DNA of 64,000 bases from assembly GCF_947488185.1 (NCBI RefSeq), contig NZ_CANKYM010000006.1:59276-123275 (forward strand), given 5' to 3'. The notes beneath the pieces are model-generated. The model was not told the origin of the DNA. It made no database searches and saw nothing but the letters and a program-made list of their open reading frames with translations. The DNA comes from an uncultured Roseobacter sp. (lineage in GTDB: Bacteria; Pseudomonadota; Alphaproteobacteria; Rhodobacterales; Rhodobacteraceae). This document shows positions 52,137 through 61,267 of this stretch, piece after piece (position 1 is the stretch's first letter; every line of letters begins with the position of its first letter). A program made the position numbers and the translations under genes.

Positions 52137-53693
52137 ATGAAGCTCACCGTCTGGACATATGAGGGTCCGCCCCATGTCGGCGCCATGCGTGTCGCCACCG
52201 GCATGACCGGTCTGCACTATGTCCTGCACGCCCCGCAGGGCGACACCTATGCCGACCTGCTCTTCACGATGATCGAACGCCGCGACCACCGCCCGCCCGT
52301 CACCTACACGAGCTTCCAGGCCCGCGATCTGGGCTCCGACACGGCCAACCTCTTCAAGACCTCGCTGCAGGACGCCTATGCACGGTTTCAACCGGAAGCG
52401 CTGATCGTCGGCGCCTCCTGCACCGCCGAACTCATCCAGGACGACCCCGGGGGCATGGCTGAAACGATGGATATCCCCGTGCCGGTGATCCCTTTGGAAC
52501 TGCCAAGCTACCAGCGCAAAGAGAACTTTGGCGCGGATGAGACTTTCTTCCAAATCATACGCAGGCTGGCGAAGCCTATGGATCGTACCACCCAGATCAG
52601 CTGCAATCTGATCGGCCCGACTGCGCTCGGCTTTCGCCACCGCGACGACATCACCGAGATGACCTCGCTTCTCTCCGATATGGGCATCAGCGTGAACGTG
52701 GTGGCCCCGATGACGGCCGCGCCCTCCGACATCGCCCGCATGGGCGCTGCGCATTTCAATGTTCTGATGTACCCCGAGACCGCCGACTCCGCCGCGCGCT
52801 GGATGGAGCGGGAGCTTAATCAGCCCTACACCAAGGTCGTGCCCATCGGCGTTGGTGCCACCCGCGATTTCGTCAAGGAAGTGGCCGAAATCACCGGCGT
52901 GAAGCCCTATCTGGATGACAGCCGCCTGCGCCTGCCGTGGTATTCGAAATCCGTCGACAGTACGTACCTCACCGGCAAGCGTGTCTTCCTCTTTGGCGAC
53001 GGCACCCATGTGGCCGCCGCCGCCCGCATCGCGCGGGATGAGATGGGCTTCGAGGTGGTGGGCCTTGGTTGCTACAACCGCGAAATGGCGCGACCCATCC
53101 GGGCGCTGGCCAAGAACTACGGTGTCGAGGCGCTGATCACCGACGACTATCTCGAAGTGGAGCGCGTAATCGAGGCGCTGCAGCCCGAAATGATCCTCGG
53201 CACGCAGATGGAACGTCACATCGGTAAGCGTCTGGGCATCCCCTGCGCCGTCATCTCCGCGCCGGTGCATGTGCAGGATTTCCCTGCGCGCTACTCTCCC
53301 CAGATGGGGATCGAAGGCGCGAATGTGATCTTCGACACCTGGGTGCACCCGCTGGTAATGGGGTTGGAAGAACACCTGCTGCATATGTTCCGCGATGATT
53401 TCGAGTTCCATGATGCCGCAGGACCTTCGCATCACGGCGGTCACGCGCCGAAACCCGATGTGGAGGGGGGGCCAGCTCCCCAAGCTGCGCTTTCCCCCCG
53501 GGATATTTCAAGCCAGAAGAAGCAGGGCGCGAACGTCATCTGGTTGGACGATGCAGAGCGCGAATTGAAAAAGATCCCCTTCTTCGTACGCGGCAAGGCG
53601 CGGCGCAACACCGAGAGTTTTGCCACCGAACGTGGGGTTTCAGAGATCAGCATCGACACGCTTTACGAGGCCAAAGCCCATTATGCGCGATGA
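52137..53693 (+). CDS. bchB: Light-independent protochlorophyllide reductase subunit B
   Basis: 518 residues from ATG 52137, the start that gives the family N-terminus MKLTVWTYEGPPHVGAMRVA. Asp36 (GDTYADLLF) matches the aspartate ligand of the NB cluster. The catalytic body runs to about residue 420; a linker at about 425-465 joins the small C-terminal domain (VIWLDDAERELKKIPFFVRG). Part of the linker is encoded by a repeat-like tract (53464-53522). No clear Shine-Dalgarno sequence; it may rely on bchN translation. Overlaps bchH by 11 bp. Confidence 0.97.
   Translation: MKLTVWTYEGPPHVGAMRVATGMTGLHYVLHAPQGDTYADLLFTMIERRDHRPPVTYTSFQARDLGSDTANLFKTSLQDAYARFQPEALIVGASCTAELIQDDPGGMAETMDIPVPVIPLELPSYQRKENFGADETFFQIIRRLAKPMDRTTQISCNLIGPTALGFRHRDDITEMTSLLSDMGISVNVVAPMTAAPSDIARMGAAHFNVLMYPETADSAARWMERELNQPYTKVVPIGVGATRDFVKEVAEITGVKPYLDDSRLRLPWYSKSVDSTYLTGKRVFLFGDGTHVAAAARIARDEMGFEVVGLGCYNREMARPIRALAKNYGVEALITDDYLEVERVIEALQPEMILGTQMERHIGKRLGIPCAVISAPVHVQDFPARYSPQMGIEGANVIFDTWVHPLVMGLEEHLLHMFRDDFEFHDAAGPSHHGGHAPKPDVEGGPAPQAALSPRDISSQKKQGANVIWLDDAERELKKIPFFVRGKARRNTESFATERGVSEISIDTLYEAKAHYAR
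53464..53522 (+). repeat. Repeat-like tract inside the bchB frame (linker)
   Basis: A G-run and C-runs (GGGGGGGCCAGCTCCCC, then TTTCCCCCCGGG) lead into GATATTTCAAGCCAGAAGAA, a sequence type I recall from Rhodobacteraceae intergenic regions. It is read through in frame as about residues 443-462 (GGPAPQAALSPRDISSQKKQ) in the variable BchB linker. Family membership is from memory and not verified here. Confidence 0.4.
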
Positions 53694-56600
53694 CCGGGCC
53701 ATAAACGGGCGTCTGCCCGGCTACCGCGTCGTGATCCTGACGCTGGACAGCCACGCGGCAGGTCCCGCCCTGCGCGCGATGGACCGGCTGAGCCTCGACT
53801 ATCCGGGCCTTTCCGTCTCGGTGCATGCCGCTGCCGAATGGGGTGAGACGCCCGGGGCTTTCGAGGCCGCAAAGGAGGCCGTTGAGACCGGCGACATCAT
53901 CGTCGCTAATCTGCTGTTCCTCGAAGAACATATCTCGCGCATCCTGCCCAGTCTGCAGGCCCGCCGCGACCAGTGTGATGCGATGATCGGCGTTATCGCC
54001 GATGCAGCGATTGTGAAGCTGACGCGCATGGGATCGCTCGACATGATGGCGCCGCAGTCGGGCACCATGAAGCTGATGAAACGGCTGCGCGGCTCGTCCA
54101 AACCTTCGAGTTCTTCCGGCGCGCAGAAAATGGCGCTGCTGCGGCGTCTGCCCAAGATCCTAAAGTACATACCCGGCAAGAGCCAGGATCTGCGCGCTTG
54201 GTTCCTGACCATGCAATACTGGCTCGGCGGGTCGGACGATAACGTCGAGGCGATGGTTCGCTTCTTGGTGAACCGTTACGCGCAAGGGACCGGTTGGACC
54301 CCTGCGCCCGAGGCCGCAGCCCCCATCGAATACCCCGATGCAGGGCTCTATCACCCAGATTTGCCGGGTCGGATCACCACGGATGCGGCTCACCTGCCCG
54401 CGCCCAAAGGGGCCACGATGACTGTGGGGTTACTGATGATGCGGTCTTACGTGCTGTCGTCAGACACGGCACATTACGATGCGGTCATCAGGGCCTTCGA
54501 AACCCGCGGCATCCGGGTTCTGGCAGGGTTTGCCGGAGGGCTGGACGGTCGGCCCGCCATCGAGGCCTATTTCCGCGAAGGCGCGGAGGTGCGGATCGAC
54601 GCGCTGGTATCACTAACCGGGTTCAGCCTCGTGGGGGGACCGGCCTATAATGACAATGCCGCCGCAATCGAGGTACTGACCGCGCTTGATGTGCCCTACA
54701 TCGCCGCCCATCCGTTGGAGTTCCAGACGCTTGAGCAATGGTCCGCGTCGGCGCAGGGTTTGGGACCGATCGAAACAACGATGCTGATCGCCTTGCCCGA
54801 GTTGGATGGCGCCACGACACCCACGGTCTTTGCGGGCCGTCACGGGGCAAGCGGTTGCCAGGGTTGCCCCCGCGCCTGCAACGGCCAGAGCGCGAACAAG
54901 GCAATGGCCCCCTGCCCTGAACGGATCGAGGCGCTGGTCGCGCGCACCGAACGGCAGGCGAGGTTGCGCCAATCAGGGACCTTCAACCGGACCGTCGGCA
55001 TTGTGCTTTTTGGCTTCCCACCAAATGCGGGTGCCGCTGGCACTGCCGCACACCTCAGCGTTTTTGAAAGTCTTTTCAATACGTTGTCGCGCATGAAAAC
55101 AGAAGGCTACGACGTCGAAGTGCCTGAACACGTTGACGCTTTGCGCGCCGCGGTGCTCGAAGGCTCGGCCCAAAGATACGGGCAGGAGGCCAATGTCGCC
55201 GCCCATGTCAGCGCCGATGAGATTGTCGCCAACACCCCCTGGCTGAGCGAGATCGAAGCGCAATGGGGTCCCGCGCCGGGCCGTGTGCAATCGGACGGAC
55301 GCGGGGTGTTCGTTCTGGGCGCACAGTTCGGGAAGGTCTTTGTCGGGTTGCAACCGGGGTTCGGCTATGAGGGTGACCCGATGCGTCTGCTCTTCGAACG
55401 CGGCTTTGCCCCGACACACGCCTTCACGACCTTCTATCTCTGGCTTAAGAATACTCTGAAGGCTGATGTGCTGCTGCACTTCGGGATGCATGGTGCGCTG
55501 GAGTTCATGCCGGGCAAGCAAGCCGGGCCCTGCGGTGCGGATTGGCCTGACCGCCTGATCGGCGATATGCCGAATGTGTATCTCTATGCCGCCAACAACC
55601 CGTCTGAGGCGACGTTGGCCAAGCGGCGCAGCAATGCCGTCACTGTCAGCCATCTGACACCACCCTTGGCCACGGCCGGGCTCTACAAGGGGCTGGCGGA
55701 ATTGAAAGACAGCCTGACCCGCTGGCGCGGCAGCGATCCTGCAGCGCTGGAGCGCACCGATCTGGAAACGCTGATCGCGGAACAGGCGGCAGCTGTGGAT
55801 ATGGGCGGCGTGCCTGTCGAGGCGCTCTGGATCAAGCTGCTGGAGACCGAGGAAGCGCTGATCCCGGAAGGTCTGCATGTGGTTGGCCAACCGCTGAGCA
55901 ATACTGAGCGGGCCGAGTACCTGCGCATCCTACCCGACCTTGATGACGAAACACGGGCACGCGTCGATCACCTGTTACAGCAGGAAACCGAGCTTGACGC
56001 GCTGATGGCAGCGCTCGCCGGGCATTTCACGGCACCCGTGGCAGGTGGTGACCTGATCCGCTCCCCCGAGATTCTGCCGACGGGGCGCAATATCCACGCC
56101 TTTGACCCGTTTCGGATGCCCACGGCCTTCGCGTGTCAGGATGGGGCCAAACAGGCGCAACTGCTGCTTGAAACCCATGACAGCCTGCCGCGCACCGTGG
56201 CGCTGGTGCTCTGGGGCAGTGACAATATCAAGTCCGATGGCGGGCCCATTGCGCAGGCGCTGGCGCTGATGGGCTGTACCCCGCGTTTCGACAGTTTTGG
56301 CAGGATTTCCGGCGCTGATCTGATCGCGCTGGAGGTCCTGGGACGGCCCCGCATCGACGTGATCATGACGCTCTCGGGGATTTTCCGCGACCTGCTGCCC
56401 TTGCAGACGCGCATGCTGGCTGAGGCGGCGCTGAAATGCGCAACGGCAGATGAGCCGCTGGAGGAGAACTACATCCGCGCCCATGCGCTGGCCTATGTGG
56501 AGAAAACCGGATGCGCTGTTGAGGAGGCCGCCCTGCGGGTCTTTTCCAACGCGGAAGGCGCGTATGGGTCGAATGTGAACGGGCTGGTGGACAGTTCAGC

Positions 56601-57255
56601 CTTCGGCGACGAGGACGAGTTGGCTGATGCCTATGAGGCGCGCAAGAGCTTTGCCTATGGCACCGACGGCAAAGCCGCCGCCAATACGGCGTTGTTACAG
56701 GCCACACTGGCCGAAGTCGACGTGGCCTATCAAAACCTCGAATCCGTCGAGTTGGGCGTGACGACAGTGGATCACTATTTCGATACGCTGGGCGGCATCG
56801 CCCGCGCGGTGAAACGCGCCAAGGGATCGGATGCGGCCGTCTATATCGGCGACCAGACCCGCGGTGCGGGCAAGGTACGGACCCTCAAGGATCAAGTGGC
56901 GCTGGAGACCCGCGCCCGCAGTCTGAACCCCAAGTTTTTTGAAGGTCTGCTGCAGCACGGTCCCGAAGGCGTGCGCCAGATCGAGGCGCATGTGACCAAC
57001 ACGCTGGGCTGGTCGGCGACCACCGGGCAGGTGGATGATTGGGTGTATCAGCGCATTTCCGAAACTTTTGTGCTGGACGCGGAGATGCGCCAGCGTCTCG
57101 CTGACCTGAACCCCACCGCCTCCAGCCGCATGGCGAACCGTTTGCTGGAGGCCAATGACCGGAATTACTGGTCGCCTGATGCGGACACGTTGGCCGCGCT
57201 GCAGGAAGCGGCAGATGCGCTTGAAGACCAGTTGGAAGGGATCGCAGCACAATGA
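53683..57255 (+). CDS. bchH: Magnesium chelatase large subunit
   Basis: 1190 residues from ATG 53683, 11 bp inside the end of bchB. BchH/CobN family: N-terminal region with RVVILTLDSHAAGPALRAMDR, conserved HFGMHGALEFMPGKQAG in the middle, and GCQGCPRACNGQ. It binds protoporphyrin IX and, with BchI and BchD (not in this window), inserts Mg2+, the first step committed to bacteriochlorophyll. Length normal for the family (about 1190). A terminator-like hairpin follows. Confidence 0.97.
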   Translation: MRDDRAINGRLPGYRVVILTLDSHAAGPALRAMDRLSLDYPGLSVSVHAAAEWGETPGAFEAAKEAVETGDIIVANLLFLEEHISRILPSLQARRDQCDAMIGVIADAAIVKLTRMGSLDMMAPQSGTMKLMKRLRGSSKPSSSSGAQKMALLRRLPKILKYIPGKSQDLRAWFLTMQYWLGGSDDNVEAMVRFLVNRYAQGTGWTPAPEAAAPIEYPDAGLYHPDLPGRITTDAAHLPAPKGATMTVGLLMMRSYVLSSDTAHYDAVIRAFETRGIRVLAGFAGGLDGRPAIEAYFREGAEVRIDALVSLTGFSLVGGPAYNDNAAAIEVLTALDVPYIAAHPLEFQTLEQWSASAQGLGPIETTMLIALPELDGATTPTVFAGRHGASGCQGCPRACNGQSANKAMAPCPERIEALVARTERQARLRQSGTFNRTVGIVLFGFPPNAGAAGTAAHLSVFESLFNTLSRMKTEGYDVEVPEHVDALRAAVLEGSAQRYGQEANVAAHVSADEIVANTPWLSEIEAQWGPAPGRVQSDGRGVFVLGAQFGKVFVGLQPGFGYEGDPMRLLFERGFAPTHAFTTFYLWLKNTLKADVLLHFGMHGALEFMPGKQAGPCGADWPDRLIGDMPNVYLYAANNPSEATLAKRRSNAVTVSHLTPPLATAGLYKGLAELKDSLTRWRGSDPAALERTDLETLIAEQAAAVDMGGVPVEALWIKLLETEEALIPEGLHVVGQPLSNTERAEYLRILPDLDDETRARVDHLLQQETELDALMAALAGHFTAPVAGGDLIRSPEILPTGRNIHAFDPFRMPTAFACQDGAKQAQLLLETHDSLPRTVALVLWGSDNIKSDGGPIAQALALMGCTPRFDSFGRISGADLIALEVLGRPRIDVIMTLSGIFRDLLPLQTRMLAEAALKCATADEPLEENYIRAHALAYVEKTGCAVEEAALRVFSNAEGAYGSNVNGLVDSSAFGDEDELADAYEARKSFAYGTDGKAAANTALLQATLAEVDVAYQNLESVELGVTTVDHYFDTLGGIARAVKRAKGSDAAVYIGDQTRGAGKVRTLKDQVALETRARSLNPKFFEGLLQHGPEGVRQIEAHVTNTLGWSATTGQVDDWVYQRISETFVLDAEMRQRLADLNPTASSRMANRLLEANDRNYWSPDADTLAALQEAADALEDQLEGIAAQ

Positions 57256-57280
57256 TCCGGATCTCCGACATCGACCTAGG

Positions 57281-57330
57281 ATGCCTCCGGCAGGCATATT
57301 TTTGGAACAATGAAGGGGAGTGCGCCCCTT
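57281..57330 (+). repeat. Hairpin-T run plus 23-bp repeat between bchH and bchL
   Basis: ATGCCT (57281-57286) and AGGCAT (57292-57297) make a short stem with loop CCGGC, followed by A and five T, the form of a weak intrinsic terminator on the plus strand. The repeat shared with the bchN-bchB gap covers 57294-57316. AAGGGG/CCCCTT (57313-57318/57325-57330) makes a second small stem just before the bchL ribosome-binding site. Confidence 0.6.
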
Positions 57331-57346
57331 TGAAAGGATGTGTGAC

Positions 57347-58246
57347 ATGAGTCCACTCGACAGGACACCCCCCTCGTTGCGGGGTCAGGACGGCGAAGGC
57401 TCGGTGCAGGTTCATCAGGATGAAAGTGCCAAGATTGAGGGCGCTAAGGTCTTTTCGGTCTACGGCAAGGGCGGGATTGGGAAGTCGACCACCTCGTCGA
57501 ACCTGTCGGCGGCGTTTTCCATGCTGGGTAAGCGGGTGTTGCAGATCGGCTGTGACCCCAAGCATGACAGCACGTTTACGTTGACTGGGAGCCTTGTGCC
57601 CACGGTGATTGATATTCTTAAGGAAGTGGATTTCCACCCTGAGGAGCTGCGCGCCGAGGATTTCGTCTTTGACGGGTTCAACGGTGTGAAATGCGTCGAG
57701 GCCGGGGGACCGCCCGCCGGGACCGGCTGTGGCGGCTATGTTGTCGGCCAGACCGTTAAGCTGCTGAAACAGCATCATCTGCTGGAAGACACCGATGTGG
57801 TGATTTTCGACGTGCTGGGCGATGTGGTCTGCGGCGGGTTTGCCGCCCCCTTGCAGCATGCGGACCGGGCGTTGATCGTCACGGCCAATGACTTTGACAG
57901 CATCTATGCAATGAACCGGATCATTGCCGCCGTGCAGGCGAAATCGGCCAATTACAAGGTGCGGCTGGCGGGCTGTGTCGCCAACCGCAGCCGCGAGACT
58001 GATGAGGTGGATCGGTACTGCAAGACCGTGGGTTTCAACCGGATCGCGCATATGCCGGATTTAGACGCCATTCGCCGGTCGCGGCTGAAGAAAAAGACAC
58101 TCTTTGAGATGCCGGATGATGAAGAGATCGTGCAGGTGCGCAAGGAGTATATTCGCCTTGCCGAAACGCTGTGGAACGGCACCGAGCCGCTTGCCCCTGC
58201 CCCGCTGCCCGATCGTGATATCTTTGAACTGCTGGGATTTGACTGA
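57347..58246 (+). CDS. bchL: Light-independent protochlorophyllide reductase iron protein
   Basis: 299 residues from ATG 57347 with GAAAGGA upstream. NifH-like: P-loop YGKGGIGKSTTSSN (39-52), and Cys128 (GTGCGGYVVG) and Cys162 (DVVCGGF) as ligands of the inter-subunit [4Fe-4S] cluster. The homodimer passes electrons to BchNB with ATP hydrolysis. Its cluster is oxygen-sensitive, so it works best at low oxygen. Shares one base with bchM. Confidence 0.97.
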   Translation: MSPLDRTPPSLRGQDGEGSVQVHQDESAKIEGAKVFSVYGKGGIGKSTTSSNLSAAFSMLGKRVLQIGCDPKHDSTFTLTGSLVPTVIDILKEVDFHPEELRAEDFVFDGFNGVKCVEAGGPPAGTGCGGYVVGQTVKLLKQHHLLEDTDVVIFDVLGDVVCGGFAAPLQHADRALIVTANDFDSIYAMNRIIAAVQAKSANYKVRLAGCVANRSRETDEVDRYCKTVGFNRIAHMPDLDAIRRSRLKKKTLFEMPDDEEIVQVRKEYIRLAETLWNGTEPLAPAPLPDRDIFELLGFD

Positions 58247-58989
58247 TGCGGGACGTCGCCCCTTTCACCCCACCGGCCGCTCTGCCCGAGGTCGCGTCGC
58301 AGACGCGGTCCGGGTATGATGCGACCCTGGGGCGGGTCGAGACCTATTTCGACAAGACCGCGACCAAGACCTGGGCGCGGCTGACCTCGGACGCGCCGGT
58401 GTCCAGAATTCGCGAGACAGTCCGGCAGGGGCGCGACAGGATGCGGGCGCTGATGCTGAGCCGTCTGCCCGCCGATCTGACGGGACACCGTGTGCTGGAT
58501 GCGGGCTGTGGCGCGGGGCAGATGACCGCGGCACTGGCCGCGCGCGGGGCCGAGGTGCTGGCAATCGATATTTCACCGCAGCTTGTGGACATCGCAGAGC
58601 TGCGCCTGCCGGAAGAGTATCGCAAGCAGGTCACCTTCACCTCCGGCGACATGCTGGACACCGCCCTGGGCCATTTCGACCATGTGATCGCGATGGACAG
58701 CCTGATCTACTACACCGCACAGGACATCGGCACAGCGCTGGCCGGGCTGGAAAAGCGGACAGACCGCACGATTGTCTTCACTGTCGCCCCGCGCACGCGC
58801 CTGCTGATGGCGATGTGGTATGCGGGCAAGCTCTTCCCCCGGTCGGACCGCAGCCCGGTCATGATCCCGCATGCGCATCAACCGCTGGCACAGGCCGCCC
58901 GGGCTGAGGGCGTCAGTGGCCTGGTCCGGCCAGTGGAGCGTGTCTCGTCCGGTTTCTATATCTCCCAGGCGATGGAGGTGCGGACATGA
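58246..58989 (+). CDS. bchM: Magnesium protoporphyrin IX methyltransferase
   Basis: 247 residues. SAM-binding motif VLDAGCGAGQMTAALAARGAEV, then DHVIAMDSLIYY, typical of BchM. It methylates the C13 propionate of Mg-protoporphyrin IX, the step between Mg chelatase (BchH) and the cyclase AcsF, both encoded in this operon. Its start overlaps the bchL stop and its end overlaps lhaA by 4 bp. Confidence 0.96.
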   Translation: MRDVAPFTPPAALPEVASQTRSGYDATLGRVETYFDKTATKTWARLTSDAPVSRIRETVRQGRDRMRALMLSRLPADLTGHRVLDAGCGAGQMTAALAARGAEVLAIDISPQLVDIAELRLPEEYRKQVTFTSGDMLDTALGHFDHVIAMDSLIYYTAQDIGTALAGLEKRTDRTIVFTVAPRTRLLMAMWYAGKLFPRSDRSPVMIPHAHQPLAQAARAEGVSGLVRPVERVSSGFYISQAMEVRT

Positions 58990-60416
58990 CGTCGCGCCTG
59001 CAGTCCCTGTCGCTCAAGGCCATGCCCTTTGCCGATGCGGCCAGTGCCGATCTGCCGATGGGGCAGCTTTTGCGCCTGTCGCTGTTTCAGGTCTCGGTGG
59101 GGATGGCCTCGGTGCTGCTGCTGGGCACGCTCAACCGGGTGATGATCGTGGAACTGAGCGTGCCTGCGATGATCGTGGCGCTGATGATCGCCCTGCCGGT
59201 GCTGATCGCGCCCTTCCGGGCCTTGCTGGGGTTCCGCTCGGATACGCATAAATCCGCGATCGGTTGGAAACGCATCCCCTACATCTGGTTCGGGTCGCTG
59301 TGGCAATTTGGCGGGCTGGCGGTGATGCCTTTTGCGCTCTTGGTGCTGGGCGGCGATGTGGTGCACGATATTCCCTTTGCGGGCGAGGTGTTGGCCGCGC
59401 TTGCTTTCCTGATGACTGGCCTTGGCATGCATATGACGCAAACTGCGGGGCTGGCGCTTGCCTCGGACCGGGCCACGGATGAAACCCGGCCCCGGGTCGT
59501 TGCGCTGCTCTATGTCATGTTCCTTGTCGGCATGGGGATTTCGGCGGTCATCATGGGGGTTCTCCTGACCGATTTCACCGCACTGAAACTGATCCGCGTG
59601 GTGCAGGGTGCTGCCGTCGTGGGCATCGCGCTGGTGCTGATTGCCCTTTGGAAACAAGAACATGTGCGCCCAATGAGCCGCGCGGAACGGGCGGAACCGC
59701 GGCCCGCCTTCGCTGAGGCCTGGCGCGATTTCATGGCGGGCGGGCGCGCCGGACGGCTGCTGGCCTGCGTCTTTGTCGGCACCATGGCCTTCAACATGCA
59801 GGACGTTCTGCTGGAACCCTATGGCGGCGAAATCCTGGGGCTGTCCGTCTCTGCCACCACCTTGCTCACCGCCCTCTGGGCCGCAGGCGCGCTGATCGGG
59901 TTTGCGCTGGCCGGGCGGCGGTTGTCGGGCGGCTCCAACCCCTACCGTCTGGCCGGGGCCGGGATCGTGGCAGGCATCTGGGCCTTCTCCATGGTGATCT
60001 TTGCCGCGCCGATGAATTCGAACGCCCTGTTCTTTGCCGGGGCGGGCGTCATCGGCTTTGGTGGCGGCCTCTTTGCCGTGGCCACGCTGACCGCTGCCAT
60101 GACCATGCCCGCGACCGGCAAGGCGGGCCGGGGTCTTGCCCTGGGCGCCTGGGGCGCGGCGCAGGCCACGGCGGCGGGCGTCTCCATCGCCATCGGCGGG
60201 GGCCTGCGCGACTGGGTCGATCATGCGGCCACCTCCGGCCAGCTGGGCGAGGTGCTGAACAGCCCCGCCACCGGATATTCATTTGTCTACCACACCGAGA
60301 TTGGCCTCTTGTTTGCCACGCTCGTGATCCTGGGACCGCTCGTGCGCCAAAGCGGCCCCCTCACCCCGACGGAGAGCGGCACCCAGCCCATGGGCCTGGC
60401 CGATTTCCCGACATGA
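58986..60416 (+). CDS. lhaA: Light-harvesting 1 assembly protein, PucC family
   Basis: 476 residues, about 12 helices of the major-facilitator type. LLLGTLNRVMIVELSVPAM and RALLGFRSDTHKSAIGWKRIPYIW are PucC/LhaA marks. LhaA in Rhodobacter supports LH1 assembly around the reaction centre, probably by handling bacteriochlorophyll or LH1 polypeptides. It lies between bchM and puhA as in Rhodobacter; in that genus a puhA promoter lies within this gene, but I cannot point to one here. Paralogous to orf428 at 45540-46826. Confidence 0.95.
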   Translation: MTSRLQSLSLKAMPFADAASADLPMGQLLRLSLFQVSVGMASVLLLGTLNRVMIVELSVPAMIVALMIALPVLIAPFRALLGFRSDTHKSAIGWKRIPYIWFGSLWQFGGLAVMPFALLVLGGDVVHDIPFAGEVLAALAFLMTGLGMHMTQTAGLALASDRATDETRPRVVALLYVMFLVGMGISAVIMGVLLTDFTALKLIRVVQGAAVVGIALVLIALWKQEHVRPMSRAERAEPRPAFAEAWRDFMAGGRAGRLLACVFVGTMAFNMQDVLLEPYGGEILGLSVSATTLLTALWAAGALIGFALAGRRLSGGSNPYRLAGAGIVAGIWAFSMVIFAAPMNSNALFFAGAGVIGFGGGLFAVATLTAAMTMPATGKAGRGLALGAWGAAQATAAGVSIAIGGGLRDWVDHAATSGQLGEVLNSPATGYSFVYHTEIGLLFATLVILGPLVRQSGPLTPTESGTQPMGLADFPT

Positions 60417-60438
60417 CCCCGTTTCAGGAGGAAACACT

Positions 60439-61206
60439 ATGACTGGAACATTCTTTGGCGAATTCGATCTGGCGAGCCTGTCGCTATGGCTCTTTTACGT
60501 GTTCTTCGCGATCCTGATCATCTGGATTCAGCGTGAGAACATGCGCGAGGGCTATCCACTGGAAGATGACGAGGGCAACAAGTCCTCCAACCCCAGCATG
60601 TGGCCCCTGCCCGAGGACAAGACCTTCAAACTGCCGCACGGGCGCGGCGAGGTCACCGTGCCGAGCGGCCAGACGCCGGAACGCGCGGATATCGCGCTGA
60701 AACGGGTCGGGCCGGGCAATGGCTATCCGCTGGAGCCGACGGGTGATCCGATGCTGGACGGGGTTGGACCCGCCAGCTGGGCCCCGCGCCGCGATGCGCC
60801 GGAACTGGACGGCCATGGGCACCCCAAGATCGTGCCGATGTCCGGGGCCGAAGGCTTCCATGTCGCCGCAGGCCGTGATCCGCGCGGGTTGCCCGTTGTT
60901 GCCGGAGACGGCGAGATCGTTGGCAAGATCGTGGACATGTGGCTCGATGAACCGGAACAGCTGGTGCGTTATCTGGAGCTGGAACTGGACAGCAAATGGG
61001 GCGCCGGCAACCGCCTGCTGCCGATCACCTTCGCCCGCATCCGGTCGAACCGCGTGAGCGTGCATGCCCTGCACGGCAAGCATTTCGCCACCGTGCCCAC
61101 CATCGCCAGCCCGCGCCAGGTGACCCTGCTCGAAGAGGACAAGATCTCGGGCTACTACGGCGGCGGCAAGCTCTTTGCCGGGAACCGCGCCGAACCGAAA
61201 CTCTGA
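60439..61206 (+). CDS. puhA: Photosynthetic reaction centre subunit H
   Basis: 255 residues, strong AGGAGGA before the ATG. One N-terminal membrane helix (SLWLFYVFFAILIIWIQREN) followed by the cytoplasmic PRC-barrel domain (GDGEIVGKIVDMWLDEPEQL). H stabilises the L/M core and shapes the proton path to the secondary quinone; the Glu in the barrel region near residue 175 is in place. L and M (pufLM) are outside this window. Confidence 0.97.
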   Translation: MTGTFFGEFDLASLSLWLFYVFFAILIIWIQRENMREGYPLEDDEGNKSSNPSMWPLPEDKTFKLPHGRGEVTVPSGQTPERADIALKRVGPGNGYPLEPTGDPMLDGVGPASWAPRRDAPELDGHGHPKIVPMSGAEGFHVAAGRDPRGLPVVAGDGEIVGKIVDMWLDEPEQLVRYLELELDSKWGAGNRLLPITFARIRSNRVSVHALHGKHFATVPTIASPRQVTLLEEDKISGYYGGGKLFAGNRAEPKL

Positions 61207-61267
61207 CCACCTGCGCGCGGGTGGCCAAGGGCCCGCGCGCATCAACCCGCAAATGGAGATACTCGCC

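Noticed and set aside
52101..53483. 460-codon minus-strand frame antisense to bchB
   Set aside because: BchB is certain on the plus strand; the antisense product is His/Arg/Gly-rich and has no family features.
58956..60224. 422-codon minus-strand frame antisense to lhaA
   Set aside because: Highly charged low-complexity product, a mirror of a membrane protein gene.
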